Assembly: GCA_946413885.1 (NCBI GenBank)
Contig: CAMKMK010000121.1
Span: 1-6,959, forward strand
Direction: 5' to 3'
Length of the DNA stretch: 6,959 nucleotides
Source of the DNA: an uncultured Prevotellaceae bacterium
GTDB taxonomy: Bacteria > Bacteroidota > Bacteroidia > Bacteroidales > Bacteroidaceae
The notes below the pieces were generated by a model. The model was given only the letters and a program-made list of their open reading frames with translations, searched no databases and had not been told where the DNA came from. Position 1 is the stretch's first letter; each line of letters begins with the position of its first letter. The position numbers were made by a program, and so were the translations under genes. Below, piece after piece: positions 1 through 5,996 of the stretch.

Positions 1-765
1 AAAAGCTTCCACAAATTGAGTTATTTGGACGAAAGTGAGCAGATTCCTGACAGAATCCGTCTTTTCGAGATGCATTCTCCCATGAAGGACAAACTGGAAT
101 CGCTCTATCAGTTGCTTTGTGTGCTGGGGCAACAGACCAGTTTAGTCTTCGTAAACTATCGTGAGAGCGTGGAGCGGGTAGGAGAGTATCTTCACAGGAT
201 GGGAATAAGTGCAGACATGTTTCATGGCGGTATGGAGCAACGTGACCGCGAAAGGGCGCTCTACAGGTTCTGTAATGGTTCGTGCAACGTGCTCATCAGT
301 ACGGATCTCGCATCTCGAGGACTGGATATCCCCAGCATTGACAACATCATACACTATCACTTACCCTTGGATGAGGAGGCTTACATCCATCGCAATGGAC
401 GTACGGCTCGATGGGATGCTGAGGGAGCTTCTTATATGATCTTGGGGCCTGAGGAGCATCGACCCGAATATATCCATGATGAGCCCCAACGGTTCCAGGT
501 TCCTCAGCATATTCCACTTCCTGTTGAACCTCGATGGATTACCTTATATATAGGAAAAGGTAAGAAGGACAAGGTTAACAAAGTGGACATTGTGGGATTC
601 CTGAGTAAGATAGGCGGGCTTGAACGCAATCAGCTGGGACGCATCGATGTCCTTCCCAACTGGTCATTCGTTGCAGTTGAACGCAATGGAATCAATACGT
701 TGCTCGCTCGCATAAAAGGGCAGAAGATCAAGGGAATCAAGACTATATTTGCTGTTGCAGAATAA
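1..765 (+). CDS. DbpA-type DEAD-box ATP-dependent RNA helicase, 3' part (5' end outside the window)
   Basis: The reading frame is open from the first base, so only the last 254 codons are present; the N-terminal RecA domain with the Q, Walker A and DEAD motifs is missing. The visible part is the second RecA-like helicase domain: LVFVNYRE (window residues 48-55, motif IV region), STDLASRGLDIP (100-111, motif V) and HRNGRTAR (130-137, motif VI). From about residue 177 to the end follows a small basic domain of the DbpA RNA-binding type (KKDKVNKVDIVGFLSKIGG...), which in DbpA directs the enzyme to 23S rRNA during large-subunit assembly. A cytoplasmic role in ribosome biogenesis is therefore likely (inference from family). 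Motif VI has Ala where most DEAD-box proteins have the second Gly (HRxGRxGR), but both arginines of that motif remain. The gene is followed by A-rich DNA and a weak 5-bp hairpin at 796-809; the strong terminator lies at 952-990. Family call is firm, orthology to dbpA is less so. Confidence 0.93.
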   Translation, partial: KSFHKLSYLDESEQIPDRIRLFEMHSPMKDKLESLYQLLCVLGQQTSLVFVNYRESVERVGEYLHRMGISADMFHGGMEQRDRERALYRFCNGSCNVLISTDLASRGLDIPSIDNIIHYHLPLDEEAYIHRNGRTARWDAEGASYMILGPEEHRPEYIHDEPQRFQVPQHIPLPVEPRWITLYIGKGKKDKVNKVDIVGFLSKIGGLERNQLGRIDVLPNWSFVAVERNGINTLLARIKGQKIKGIKTIFAVAE

Positions 766-846
766 AAAAAATCACCTTATAGAATACCGTTCAATCTCTT
801 ATTGAAGAGCATTTGTCTTAATAAATGTTAATACTTTGACCGTATT

Positions 847-867
847 TTAAACTATGCATTAAACTAT
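847..867. repeat. Tandem 9-bp direct repeat in AT-rich DNA
   Basis: TTAAACTAT occurs at 847-855 and again at 859-867, separated by GCA, giving a 12-bp period. The pair sits in the loop of a possible stem TGACC (837-841) / GGTCA (869-873). It lies 82 bp after the helicase stop. The repeat is seen directly; no function is known to me, and in DNA this AT-rich it could be chance. Confidence 0.45.
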
Positions 868-951
868 TGGTCATAAAGATGTTAGAGTTTTTAAGGTTAA
901 TAATGTTTTTCAATTTTTATTGATTAGTATTTTTCAGGTAATCAAGATTGC

Positions 952-990
952 GTCCAAGCCGACTGTTGAAGTTATGCTTGGACTTTTTTT
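952..990 (+). terminator. Rho-independent terminator
   Basis: An 8-bp perfect stem, GTCCAAGC (952-959) with GCTTGGAC (976-983), encloses a 16-nt loop and is followed directly by seven T (984-990). The T tract is only on the plus-strand side; on the minus strand the stem is followed by GCAATCTTG, so it acts rightwards. It most likely ends the helicase transcript, although it lies 187 nt beyond the stop codon, and it insulates the downstream operon. Confidence 0.85.
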
Positions 991-1021
991 GTCTCCTCAC
1001 CAATCTTTCGAACCTTTTATT

Positions 1022-1033
1022 TCGACTCGTCGA
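1022..1033. repeat. Short inverted repeat TCGAC-TC-GTCGA
   Basis: A perfect 5-bp dyad with a 2-bp centre, 12 bp upstream of the first of the 22-bp-spaced repeats. It has the size and symmetry of an operator half-site pair, but no regulator is recognisable from sequence alone. Confidence 0.35.
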
Positions 1034-1044
1034 TACAACAAGAA

Positions 1045-1110
1045 GAACGTGTTGACTTTTTGGTTTCAACGTGTCAACTTTCCGAATTCAACGTGTTGCA
1101 TCTTCATGAA
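1045..1110. repeat. Three direct repeats, exact 22-bp period, each with an AACGTGT core
   Basis: Units start at 1045 (GAACGTGTTG), 1067 (CAACGTGTCA) and 1089 (CAACGTGTTG), exactly 22 bp apart, about two turns of B-DNA. The next step (1111) starts with CAAC only, so it is at most a decayed fourth unit. The third unit is a perfect dyad, CAAC-GT-GTTG; the first is AAC-GT-GTT; the second has one degraded arm. The rest of each unit is less conserved and T-rich in the first two. The array ends 34 bp before the -33 box at 1145. Position and phasing fit a binding array for a dimeric activator; an alternative is a decayed intergenic repeat family. Confidence 0.6.
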
Positions 1111-1144
1111 CAACTGATGAAGTCGCGAAAAAAGTTTTGAATAA

Positions 1145-1175
1145 TTTGGAGACATGAAAAAAATCACTAATTTTG
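1145..1175 (+). promoter_or_regulatory. Bacteroidetes-type promoter of the hydrolase/beta-helix operon
   Basis: TTTG at 1145-1148 and TAATTTTG at 1168-1175 match the -33 TTTG and -7 TAnnTTTG boxes of the Bacteroidetes primary sigma factor, with a 19-nt spacer. Transcription would start near 1182, giving a 5' leader of about 90 nt to the preferred start at 1270. It is the only promoter I can identify between the terminator at 952-990 and the hydrolase. Confidence 0.8.
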
Positions 1176-1269
1176 TAGTCGTAAAAGAGACGGTGACAGA
1201 TACATTATTTACATACTAAAATCGTACACAGGTAGTTTTGATATGCTGCCAAGTTCTAACTTTTTCAGA

Positions 1270-2673
1270 ATGAAACTTATGAAAAGAACACTCCTTTACT
1301 GTATCATGCTCTTGATGTCGGCTTACGCAAATGCTGACGTGAGAGTGAATCCCAACATAAAGAAGGGACCCGTGAAAATGATGAACGGCATGAATAACGG
1401 TCCCACTAAGGCTGGGACTGACCAGCAGCGTGATTACTTCGAAGCCTACAAGGCTTGCCGTATCCCTTATGCCCGTACACACGACGCTTCTTTCTCCTCT
1501 GCATACGGAGGAGAGCACACGGTTGACATCAGCGCCATCTTCCCTGATTTCTCGAAGGATGTGAACGATCCAGCTTCCTATGACTTCACGGAAACCGACA
1601 TCTATCTCTCGAAAATCCACTCGGTTGGTACAGGCGTATTCTTCCGTCTGGGGCAGAGAATCGAGCACAACTTCAAGAAATACCATATCTACCCCCCTAA
1701 GGATTATAAGAAATGGGCGCAGATCTGTGAGCACATCATCCGTCACTACAACGAGGGATGGGCAAACGGAGTGAAAGGCGACAACATCATCTATTGGGAG
1801 ATATGGAACGAGCCTGATCTGGACGAAGCGGACGATCGTTGGAAGACCGATCCGCGTACCTGGGGAGGCACTAGGGAAGAGTTCTTTAAGTTCTATGAGA
1901 TAGTTGCCAACCATCTGAACAAATGTTTCCCCAACCTGAAGATAGGCGGACCAGCTCTCTGCTACGACGAAGAATGGGCTGATGCGTTTTTGAAGTATAT
2001 GTCAGAGCACAAGGTTCTGCTCGACTTTTTCTCTTACCATTGTTATACCAACGATCCAGCAGTAATGACTGGTCGCGTTGACCTTATGCATGACATGCTG
2101 CTGAAGTATGGATACAAGGATACAGAAACCATCCTGAATGAGTGGAACTACAACAACGGCTGGACTGACACATATCCCAACAGCGTCTTGACGATGAACA
2201 ACATAAAGGGAGCCGCCTTCGTGGCAGCTTGCATCATAGACTGCCAGGCTCATCCCGTAGATATGCTCATGTATTACGATGCACGTCCCAGCACGGTCTT
2301 CAACGGACTCTTTGACTTCTATACGCTGGCACCCAAGGAATCCTATTATGCTTTCTACGCGTGGTCTAAGCTTGTGGATCGTGGAACGGAGGTGGAGTCC
2401 TCGGCTGACGAGAAGGATGTTTACGTGACGGCAGCTGCGGATGAAACAGGCAGGACATCCGTCTTTATGGCTCGCTTCAACCAGAACAGCAATGTGGTGG
2501 CAAGCAAGAAAATGAAGGTACACGTCGAGGGACTGACTGCATCACGTGAGATTGTTGGCCATCTGACGGACTCTTCCCACATGTACACAGAGATTCCACT
2601 CTCGCTGAACGAGGAGGGCGACATCATGGTTTGGCTTGAACCTGAATCCTTTGTCATGATAGAAATCCGATAA
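1270..2673 (+). CDS. Secreted GH39-like glycoside hydrolase (clan GH-A)
   Basis: The preferred start at 1270 gives 467 residues with a signal peptide: a Met-Lys-rich start, a hydrophobic core (LLYCIMLLM) and an A-N-A cleavage site after residue 22. In-frame ATGs at 1243 (9 residues longer, with a CAGG 10 nt upstream) and 1279 are also possible. The core is a (beta/alpha)8-type hydrolase. YWEIWNEPD (about residues 175-183) matches the GH39 signature with E181 as predicted acid/base, and ILNEWNY carries E291 as predicted nucleophile; both are the glutamates expected at strands 4 and 7 of clan GH-A. The last 95 or so residues look like the C-terminal beta-sandwich of this clan. GH39 includes beta-xylosidases and alpha-L-iduronidases; the substrate cannot be read from the sequence. 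The protein is probably periplasmic or surface-exposed. It is followed after 4 nt by the beta-helix gene. GH39 itself is less certain than clan GH-A. Confidence 0.85.
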   Translation: MKLMKRTLLYCIMLLMSAYANADVRVNPNIKKGPVKMMNGMNNGPTKAGTDQQRDYFEAYKACRIPYARTHDASFSSAYGGEHTVDISAIFPDFSKDVNDPASYDFTETDIYLSKIHSVGTGVFFRLGQRIEHNFKKYHIYPPKDYKKWAQICEHIIRHYNEGWANGVKGDNIIYWEIWNEPDLDEADDRWKTDPRTWGGTREEFFKFYEIVANHLNKCFPNLKIGGPALCYDEEWADAFLKYMSEHKVLLDFFSYHCYTNDPAVMTGRVDLMHDMLLKYGYKDTETILNEWNYNNGWTDTYPNSVLTMNNIKGAAFVAACIIDCQAHPVDMLMYYDARPSTVFNGLFDFYTLAPKESYYAFYAWSKLVDRGTEVESSADEKDVYVTAAADETGRTSVFMARFNQNSNVVASKKMKVHVEGLTASREIVGHLTDSSHMYTEIPLSLNEEGDIMVWLEPESFVMIEIR

Positions 2674-2677
2674 AGAG

Positions 2678-4366
2678 ATGAAAAAGAGGGAGATGAATAG
2701 ATGTTTGCTCTTCATTCTAAGCTTGCTGTTTGCCTGTTTACTCGTTCCGAGCCAGGCAAGAGCACAGAATCGTCCAGGAGTTGACGGAAGCCTTGCCTAC
2801 GTGTTGCTCGACCCAAGCAGCGACATCAGCTCACAGATGAAAACCACACGTACCATCTATGAGATACAGAGCACCATCGACCTGAGAGGTCAGAAACTGA
2901 CGATTCCTTCTGAATGCGTGTTGAGGTTCAACGGCGGACTCATCAAGAATGGTTCTGTCGTCTTTGATTACACGTATCTCGATGGGTTGGTTCAGTTCAC
3001 AGGATGCTCCTTCAGCGGACAGCTCTACAATCAGGATGTCACCCTTTCCTGGTTTGGCGCTTCCCCTAACAACAACGACAACTCGACCATCATCAATGAA
3101 GTCGTAGCCGTTTCGCGTGCCGTCATCATTGTCGATGCGGTATATCCCATCAGCCATTCCATCGTGATCAGCCGCCACGTGCTTTTTCGCGGTCTAAACT
3201 GGAGCGAGAGTGTTTATGCCAATATGGTGCGTAACATTCATTATGGTTTCAAGACTACCACGCACATCAATGCCATCCGTTTTGCCAAAGGGGGCAGTCT
3301 CAGCATGTTCGGCATCAGCGTGGCAGGCGATGAGACTCTCTATGTGAGCGGTAACCTGCACGATAGCGATGGTCCTGGAGGAAAAGCCTTGGAAACAAGC
3401 GGTATCCTCATGAAGACTGACGCAGGTTCCATCGATGCCATTTTCGACTGCTCCTTCGTTGGCTTTACCTACGGCATACATGCTGAAGGACGCTACATTG
3501 AGAAGATAAAGGGCACCTATTTCAGCGCATGCCGATTCGGCCTCTTCACCGCCTGGACCTCTGACTACATCTGTCAGGATTGTCACTTCAACACCAACAT
3601 GCTCAACTACAACATCCAGGCTAACGGAATCGACGATTCTATGCCCAACACACTTCGCAAGATAGGTGCTGGCGTGGTTGCGAAAGGTACAGGCATGGCG
3701 CGTTTCCTCGATTGCAAGTTCGAGTTCAACTTCATCCACATGATCATCGATGAGGCCTGCATCATCTTCAATCTCGAGAACTGCATCTTCGATGCCGCCA
3801 CCCATAGTTGTATCATGCTTTTCAACGAGAAGGCTCCTGACAACTGGCTCATCGACGCTGAGATTCATAAGCCCAGCATCAACTGCATCAACATCTCAGG
3901 CAACACCTTCTGTCGAGGAGCACGTTGCGAACGCTATCAGAACACCAGCCTCCCAGGATCGGGTATTATTTATGTACGCGAGAGCGGAGATAGAGGTATG
4001 AACATCAACTTCGTGAACAACGTAGTGGTTGACAATATTGAAGTTGACCAGGTAGGCATCAATTACGAGAAGACCATCTTCCGGATCTACAACGATGGTA
4101 ACGGAGGTGTCATCAACTCGAGCGCCAACGATTTCTCACATTGCGAAGCAGAGACGGTAGCCTCGGTCGTGAAGGGCAGCAAGGGACGCTTCGTCATCAA
4201 GGACAGCGGTAGTAACTTCGGAAACATCAGCCACCAGTATGAGAACAACAGCGTCATCGATATCCAGAAGATGGAGCTTAATAACGACGGAAAGATAGTC
4301 ATCTGGAAAACTCTGACGAACGGCAACACGAAGAGTGCCGACATCATCATCGATCCATCTAAGTAG
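2678..4366 (+). CDS. Secreted right-handed beta-helix protein (pectate-lyase-like fold)
   Basis: 562 residues. A signal peptide is clear: KKRE near the start, hydrophobic stretch LLFILSLLFACLL, and A-R-A cleavage after about residue 29. C20 sits in a poor lipobox (L-F-A-C), so a lipoprotein is less likely. An N-terminal module (about 55-130) reads IDLRGQKLTIP, then FNGGLIKNG, and ends in WFGA (125-128); similar caps precede beta-helices in many Bacteroidetes proteins (from memory). From about 150 on, short strand-turn repeats rich in Asn, Cys and small hydrophobics recur (DCSFVGF at 257, DCKFEFN at 345, SGNTF, NFVNNVVVDN), typical of a parallel beta-helix. I see no catalytic triad that would separate a lyase, a hydrolase or a plain binding protein. 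It is the second gene of the operon, 4 nt after the hydrolase stop, so translation may be coupled. The start at 2678 is preferred over ATG 2693, where GAGGGAG directly abuts the codon. Confidence 0.75.
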   Translation: MKKREMNRCLLFILSLLFACLLVPSQARAQNRPGVDGSLAYVLLDPSSDISSQMKTTRTIYEIQSTIDLRGQKLTIPSECVLRFNGGLIKNGSVVFDYTYLDGLVQFTGCSFSGQLYNQDVTLSWFGASPNNNDNSTIINEVVAVSRAVIIVDAVYPISHSIVISRHVLFRGLNWSESVYANMVRNIHYGFKTTTHINAIRFAKGGSLSMFGISVAGDETLYVSGNLHDSDGPGGKALETSGILMKTDAGSIDAIFDCSFVGFTYGIHAEGRYIEKIKGTYFSACRFGLFTAWTSDYICQDCHFNTNMLNYNIQANGIDDSMPNTLRKIGAGVVAKGTGMARFLDCKFEFNFIHMIIDEACIIFNLENCIFDAATHSCIMLFNEKAPDNWLIDAEIHKPSINCINISGNTFCRGARCERYQNTSLPGSGIIYVRESGDRGMNINFVNNVVVDNIEVDQVGINYEKTIFRIYNDGNGGVINSSANDFSHCEAETVASVVKGSKGRFVIKDSGSNFGNISHQYENNSVIDIQKMELNNDGKIVIWKTLTNGNTKSADIIIDPSK

Positions 4367-4417
4367 AAAAAAGACCTTTGGGTCGAATGGGAGGCTTGCT
4401 CGAAGCCAAGATCGACC
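4367..4417. terminator. Nested palindrome between convergent genes, probable terminator
   Basis: Two overlapping structures share GGTC at 4381-4384. One is GACC (4373-4376), loop TTTG, GGTC (4381-4384), flanked by six A (4367-4372); read on the minus strand this is a 4-bp hairpin followed by six T, which would end the PurF-like transcript. The other is GGTCGA (4381-4386) pairing with TCGACC (4412-4417) around an inner stem GGCTT-GCTCG-AAGCC (4393-4407). Only one can form at a time. For the plus strand the nearest T tract is at 4449-4454, too far for a standard terminator, so termination of the beta-helix operon here is less certain. Confidence 0.55.
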
Positions 4418-4456
4418 AGACACTGGCCTAAATTTATTGAAATCAGTATTTTTTCC

Positions 4457-5884
4457 TTACTTGTTCTCTTCTTCCAACGTATAGAAGCTGCTTCCATCGA
4501 AGCAGTGTGTGCAGATCTGGCATTTGGGGAGACCTATTGCGCTGACAAGCGTTTCCAGTTTGCTGAACTTCAGGGAATCCAGATTCAGACGGCGGGCAAT
4601 CTCTTTCACCATACGTGTGTACTCTGGGCTATCCGTGATGGCGTAATCGGAAATGTTCTGTGGATTCTTTCCTTCGAAATCCTGAATGACACGCCGCGTA
4701 ATAAGCTCCAATTCTGATTTGCTGGCCGAGAAGTTGATGAAGGGGCAACCATAGATCAGTGGAGGACAGGCTATGCGCATGTGAACTTCCTTGGCTCCCA
4801 GATCGTGGAGCACCTTGGTGTTGTCGCGCAACTGAGTTCCCCGAACGATACTGTCGTCGCAGAAAAGAACACGCTTGTCGAGCAGGATGTCCTTGTTTGC
4901 AATCAGCTTCATCTTGGCAACCAGACGACGCATGTTTTGATTGAAAGGCATGAAGCTGCGGGGCCACGTTGGCGTATATTTACTGATAGCTCGCATATAG
5001 GGGACTCCGTGACCTTCGGCATAACCGACAGCCATTCCAATTCCGCTATCGGGTATCCCACAGGCACAATCTACCACAGTCTTGTCTTCGCGTCCCATCA
5101 CGCGACCGCATTCGTTGCGCACGACTTCCACATTTTTGTTCTCGAAATTGCTGGTGGGGAAGCCGTAGTAAACCCAAAGGAAGCTACACACTTGCATCCG
5201 TTTGTTGGGTTTGCGCAACTGTTCCATCGAATCGGATTTAATACGGATTATCTCTCCAGGCCCTACGAAATGGCACGTCTCGAATTCCAGATTAGGGAAG
5301 GCGGTACTCTCGCTTGTAACAGCCATTGCTCCTTGTTTTCGCCCTGCGACAATAGGAGTGCGTCCCCAGCTGTCTCGAGCGGCAATAATGCCATCTTCGG
5401 TGAGCAAGAGCATGGAGCATGACCCCTTGATGTTATGGAAAACGTTTTCGATGCCTGCCACAAAATCCTTACCTTTTATAATAAGGAGGGCGACAAGTTC
5501 AGTGGGATTGATTCGTCCGCTGGAAAATTCGCTCAGGTGCATGTTCTCGCTAAGCAGTTGTTGTGCCAAGTCTTCCATGTTGTTGATCTTGGCGACCGTA
5601 ACCAAGGCGAAGCGTCCCAAATGGCTGTTCATCAGCATGGGTTGGGCATCCGTATCGCTGATGACTCCAATTCCGCTGTTACCCTGAAATTTCTCCATTT
5701 CAGCTTCGAAGCGAGTCCTGAAGTAGGTGTTCTCTAAGTTGTGGATACTGCGGGAGAAACCATTTTCGGATGAATAGGTTACCATACCGCCACGACGAGT
5801 TCCCAGGTGTGATTGATAGTCTGTTCCGTAAAAGAGATCAGCAGCGCAAGGTTGCTGGGAAACTGTGCCAAAAAAACCTCCCAT
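4457..5884 (-). CDS. PurF-like phosphoribosyltransferase with a degenerate glutaminase domain (lacks the N-terminal Cys)
   Basis: 475 residues, the usual PurF length, with N-terminal class II amidotransferase and C-terminal PRTase domains. The PRTase half keeps PDSGIGMAVGYAEG (278-291) and the PRPP loop DDSIVRGT (343-350, then Gln rather than Thr). Cysteines lie where Bacillus-type PurF binds a [4Fe-4S] cluster: C233, C380, and a C-terminal CxxCxxC (C455, C458, C461). The N-terminal half has lost its catalysis: the protein starts MGGFFG, where PurF has the Cys nucleophile next to Gly; the HNGN oxyanion segment reads AKIN (98-101); the RYST segment reads ISDT (75-78); and the Gln-binding Asp before S/T-E-L is Pro (127). 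The start is fixed, because TAA lies in frame at 5902-5900 with no start codon between. I recall Cys-less paralogues of this kind in Bacteroidales, annotated as amidophosphoribosyltransferase. It may use free ammonia, bind PRPP as a regulator, or do something else. It has its own promoter and is 99 bp downstream of the transporter. Confidence 0.85.
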   Translation of the reverse strand: MGGFFGTVSQQPCAADLFYGTDYQSHLGTRRGGMVTYSSENGFSRSIHNLENTYFRTRFEAEMEKFQGNSGIGVISDTDAQPMLMNSHLGRFALVTVAKINNMEDLAQQLLSENMHLSEFSSGRINPTELVALLIIKGKDFVAGIENVFHNIKGSCSMLLLTEDGIIAARDSWGRTPIVAGRKQGAMAVTSESTAFPNLEFETCHFVGPGEIIRIKSDSMEQLRKPNKRMQVCSFLWVYYGFPTSNFENKNVEVVRNECGRVMGREDKTVVDCACGIPDSGIGMAVGYAEGHGVPYMRAISKYTPTWPRSFMPFNQNMRRLVAKMKLIANKDILLDKRVLFCDDSIVRGTQLRDNTKVLHDLGAKEVHMRIACPPLIYGCPFINFSASKSELELITRRVIQDFEGKNPQNISDYAITDSPEYTRMVKEIARRLNLDSLKFSKLETLVSAIGLPKCQICTHCFDGSSFYTLEEENK

Positions 5885-5922
5885 GAGAGTGACTTTTTTT
5901 TAATGCCTAAAAATTAATGGTG

Positions 5923-5953
5923 CAAAGGTACTACAATTAATTTAAATTTCATA
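5923..5953 (-). promoter_or_regulatory. Bacteroidetes-type promoter of the PurF-like gene
   Basis: On the minus strand, TACCTTTG (5930-5923) is an exact TAnnTTTG -7 box followed by C, and TATG (5953-5950), one mismatch from TTTG, stands at the -33 place with a 19-nt spacer. Transcription would start near 5916, leaving a leader of about 32 nt. The PurF-like gene can therefore be expressed independently of the transporter upstream of it. Confidence 0.7.
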
Positions 5954-5957
5954 AAGA

Positions 5958-5996
5958 CAGATGCAGTTTTTCTGCAGAAATTTTTATCTGACAGAT
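5958..5996. repeat. Cluster of short palindromes at the transporter 3' end
   Basis: TTTCTGCAGAAA (5969-5980) is a perfect 12-bp palindrome. TGCAG-TTTTT-CTGCA (5962-5976) is a 5-bp hairpin that overlaps it. ATCTG-A-CAGAT (5986-5996) is an 11-bp dyad over the end of the transporter gene. GACAGAT is repeated directly at 5956-5962 and 5990-5996. The structures could end the transporter transcript, but no T tract directly follows on the minus strand, so they may instead be an operator 5' of the -33 box of the PurF-like gene. Confidence 0.4.

Larger units (their letters stand above)
766..1269. other. AT-rich gene-free region between helicase and hydrolase operon
   Basis: About 500 bp with no convincing coding sequence. 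From left to right it holds: an A-rich run after the helicase stop; a weak hairpin CTCTT-ATTG-AAGAG (796-809) without a good T tract; a possible stem TGACC (837-841) / GGTCA (869-873) enclosing a tandem 9-bp repeat; a strong rho-independent terminator (952-990); a short dyad TCGAC-TC-GTCGA (1022-1033); three dyad-containing repeats at 22-bp steps (1045-1110); and the hydrolase promoter (1145-1175) with its 5' leader. The part from about 766 to 951 would be either a long helicase 3' UTR or an unrecognised small RNA. I could not find a good promoter for the latter: TACTTTG at 832-838 resembles a -7 box but lacks one spacer base and a properly placed -33. Confidence 0.6.

Noticed and set aside
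812..838. Possible promoter TTTG (812-815) and TACTTTG (832-838)
   Set aside because: The -7 box is one base short of TAnnTTTG and the spacer is too short, so it does not fit the Bacteroidetes pattern.
1045..1110. CRISPR array from the regularly spaced repeats
   Set aside because: The whole period is 22 bp with a core of under 10 bp, so there is no room for spacers, and no cas genes are present.
920..1117. Possible 65-codon small gene with a TTG start
   Set aside because: It runs straight through the rho-independent terminator and the 22-bp repeats, has no ribosome binding site and has a composition set by AT-rich noncoding DNA.
1216..1914. Long open frame on the minus strand, 232 codons, opposite the GH39-like gene
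   Set aside because: It lies antisense to a gene with clear signal peptide and catalytic motifs, has no recognisable domain, and covers the promoter-operon leader in part. It is a codon-usage shadow.
3194..3868. Open minus-strand frame of 224 codons opposite the beta-helix gene
   Set aside because: Composition is what the complement of this codon usage gives (rich in Val, Glu, Ala, His), with no domain and no promoter or ribosome site of note.
4781..5422. Plus-strand open frame of 213 codons opposite the PurF-like gene
   Set aside because: Antisense to a gene with clear PRTase motifs; no family resemblance of its own.
4457..5884. PurF-like gene as a pseudogene
   Set aside because: The frame is open over full family length, the PRPP loop and the cysteines are kept, and it has a good promoter; only the glutaminase residues are replaced.
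5882..5902. Missed upstream start of the PurF-like gene that would supply a Cys or propeptide
   Set aside because: The in-frame TAA at 5902-5900 and the absence of any start codon or Cys codon between it and the ATG exclude it.
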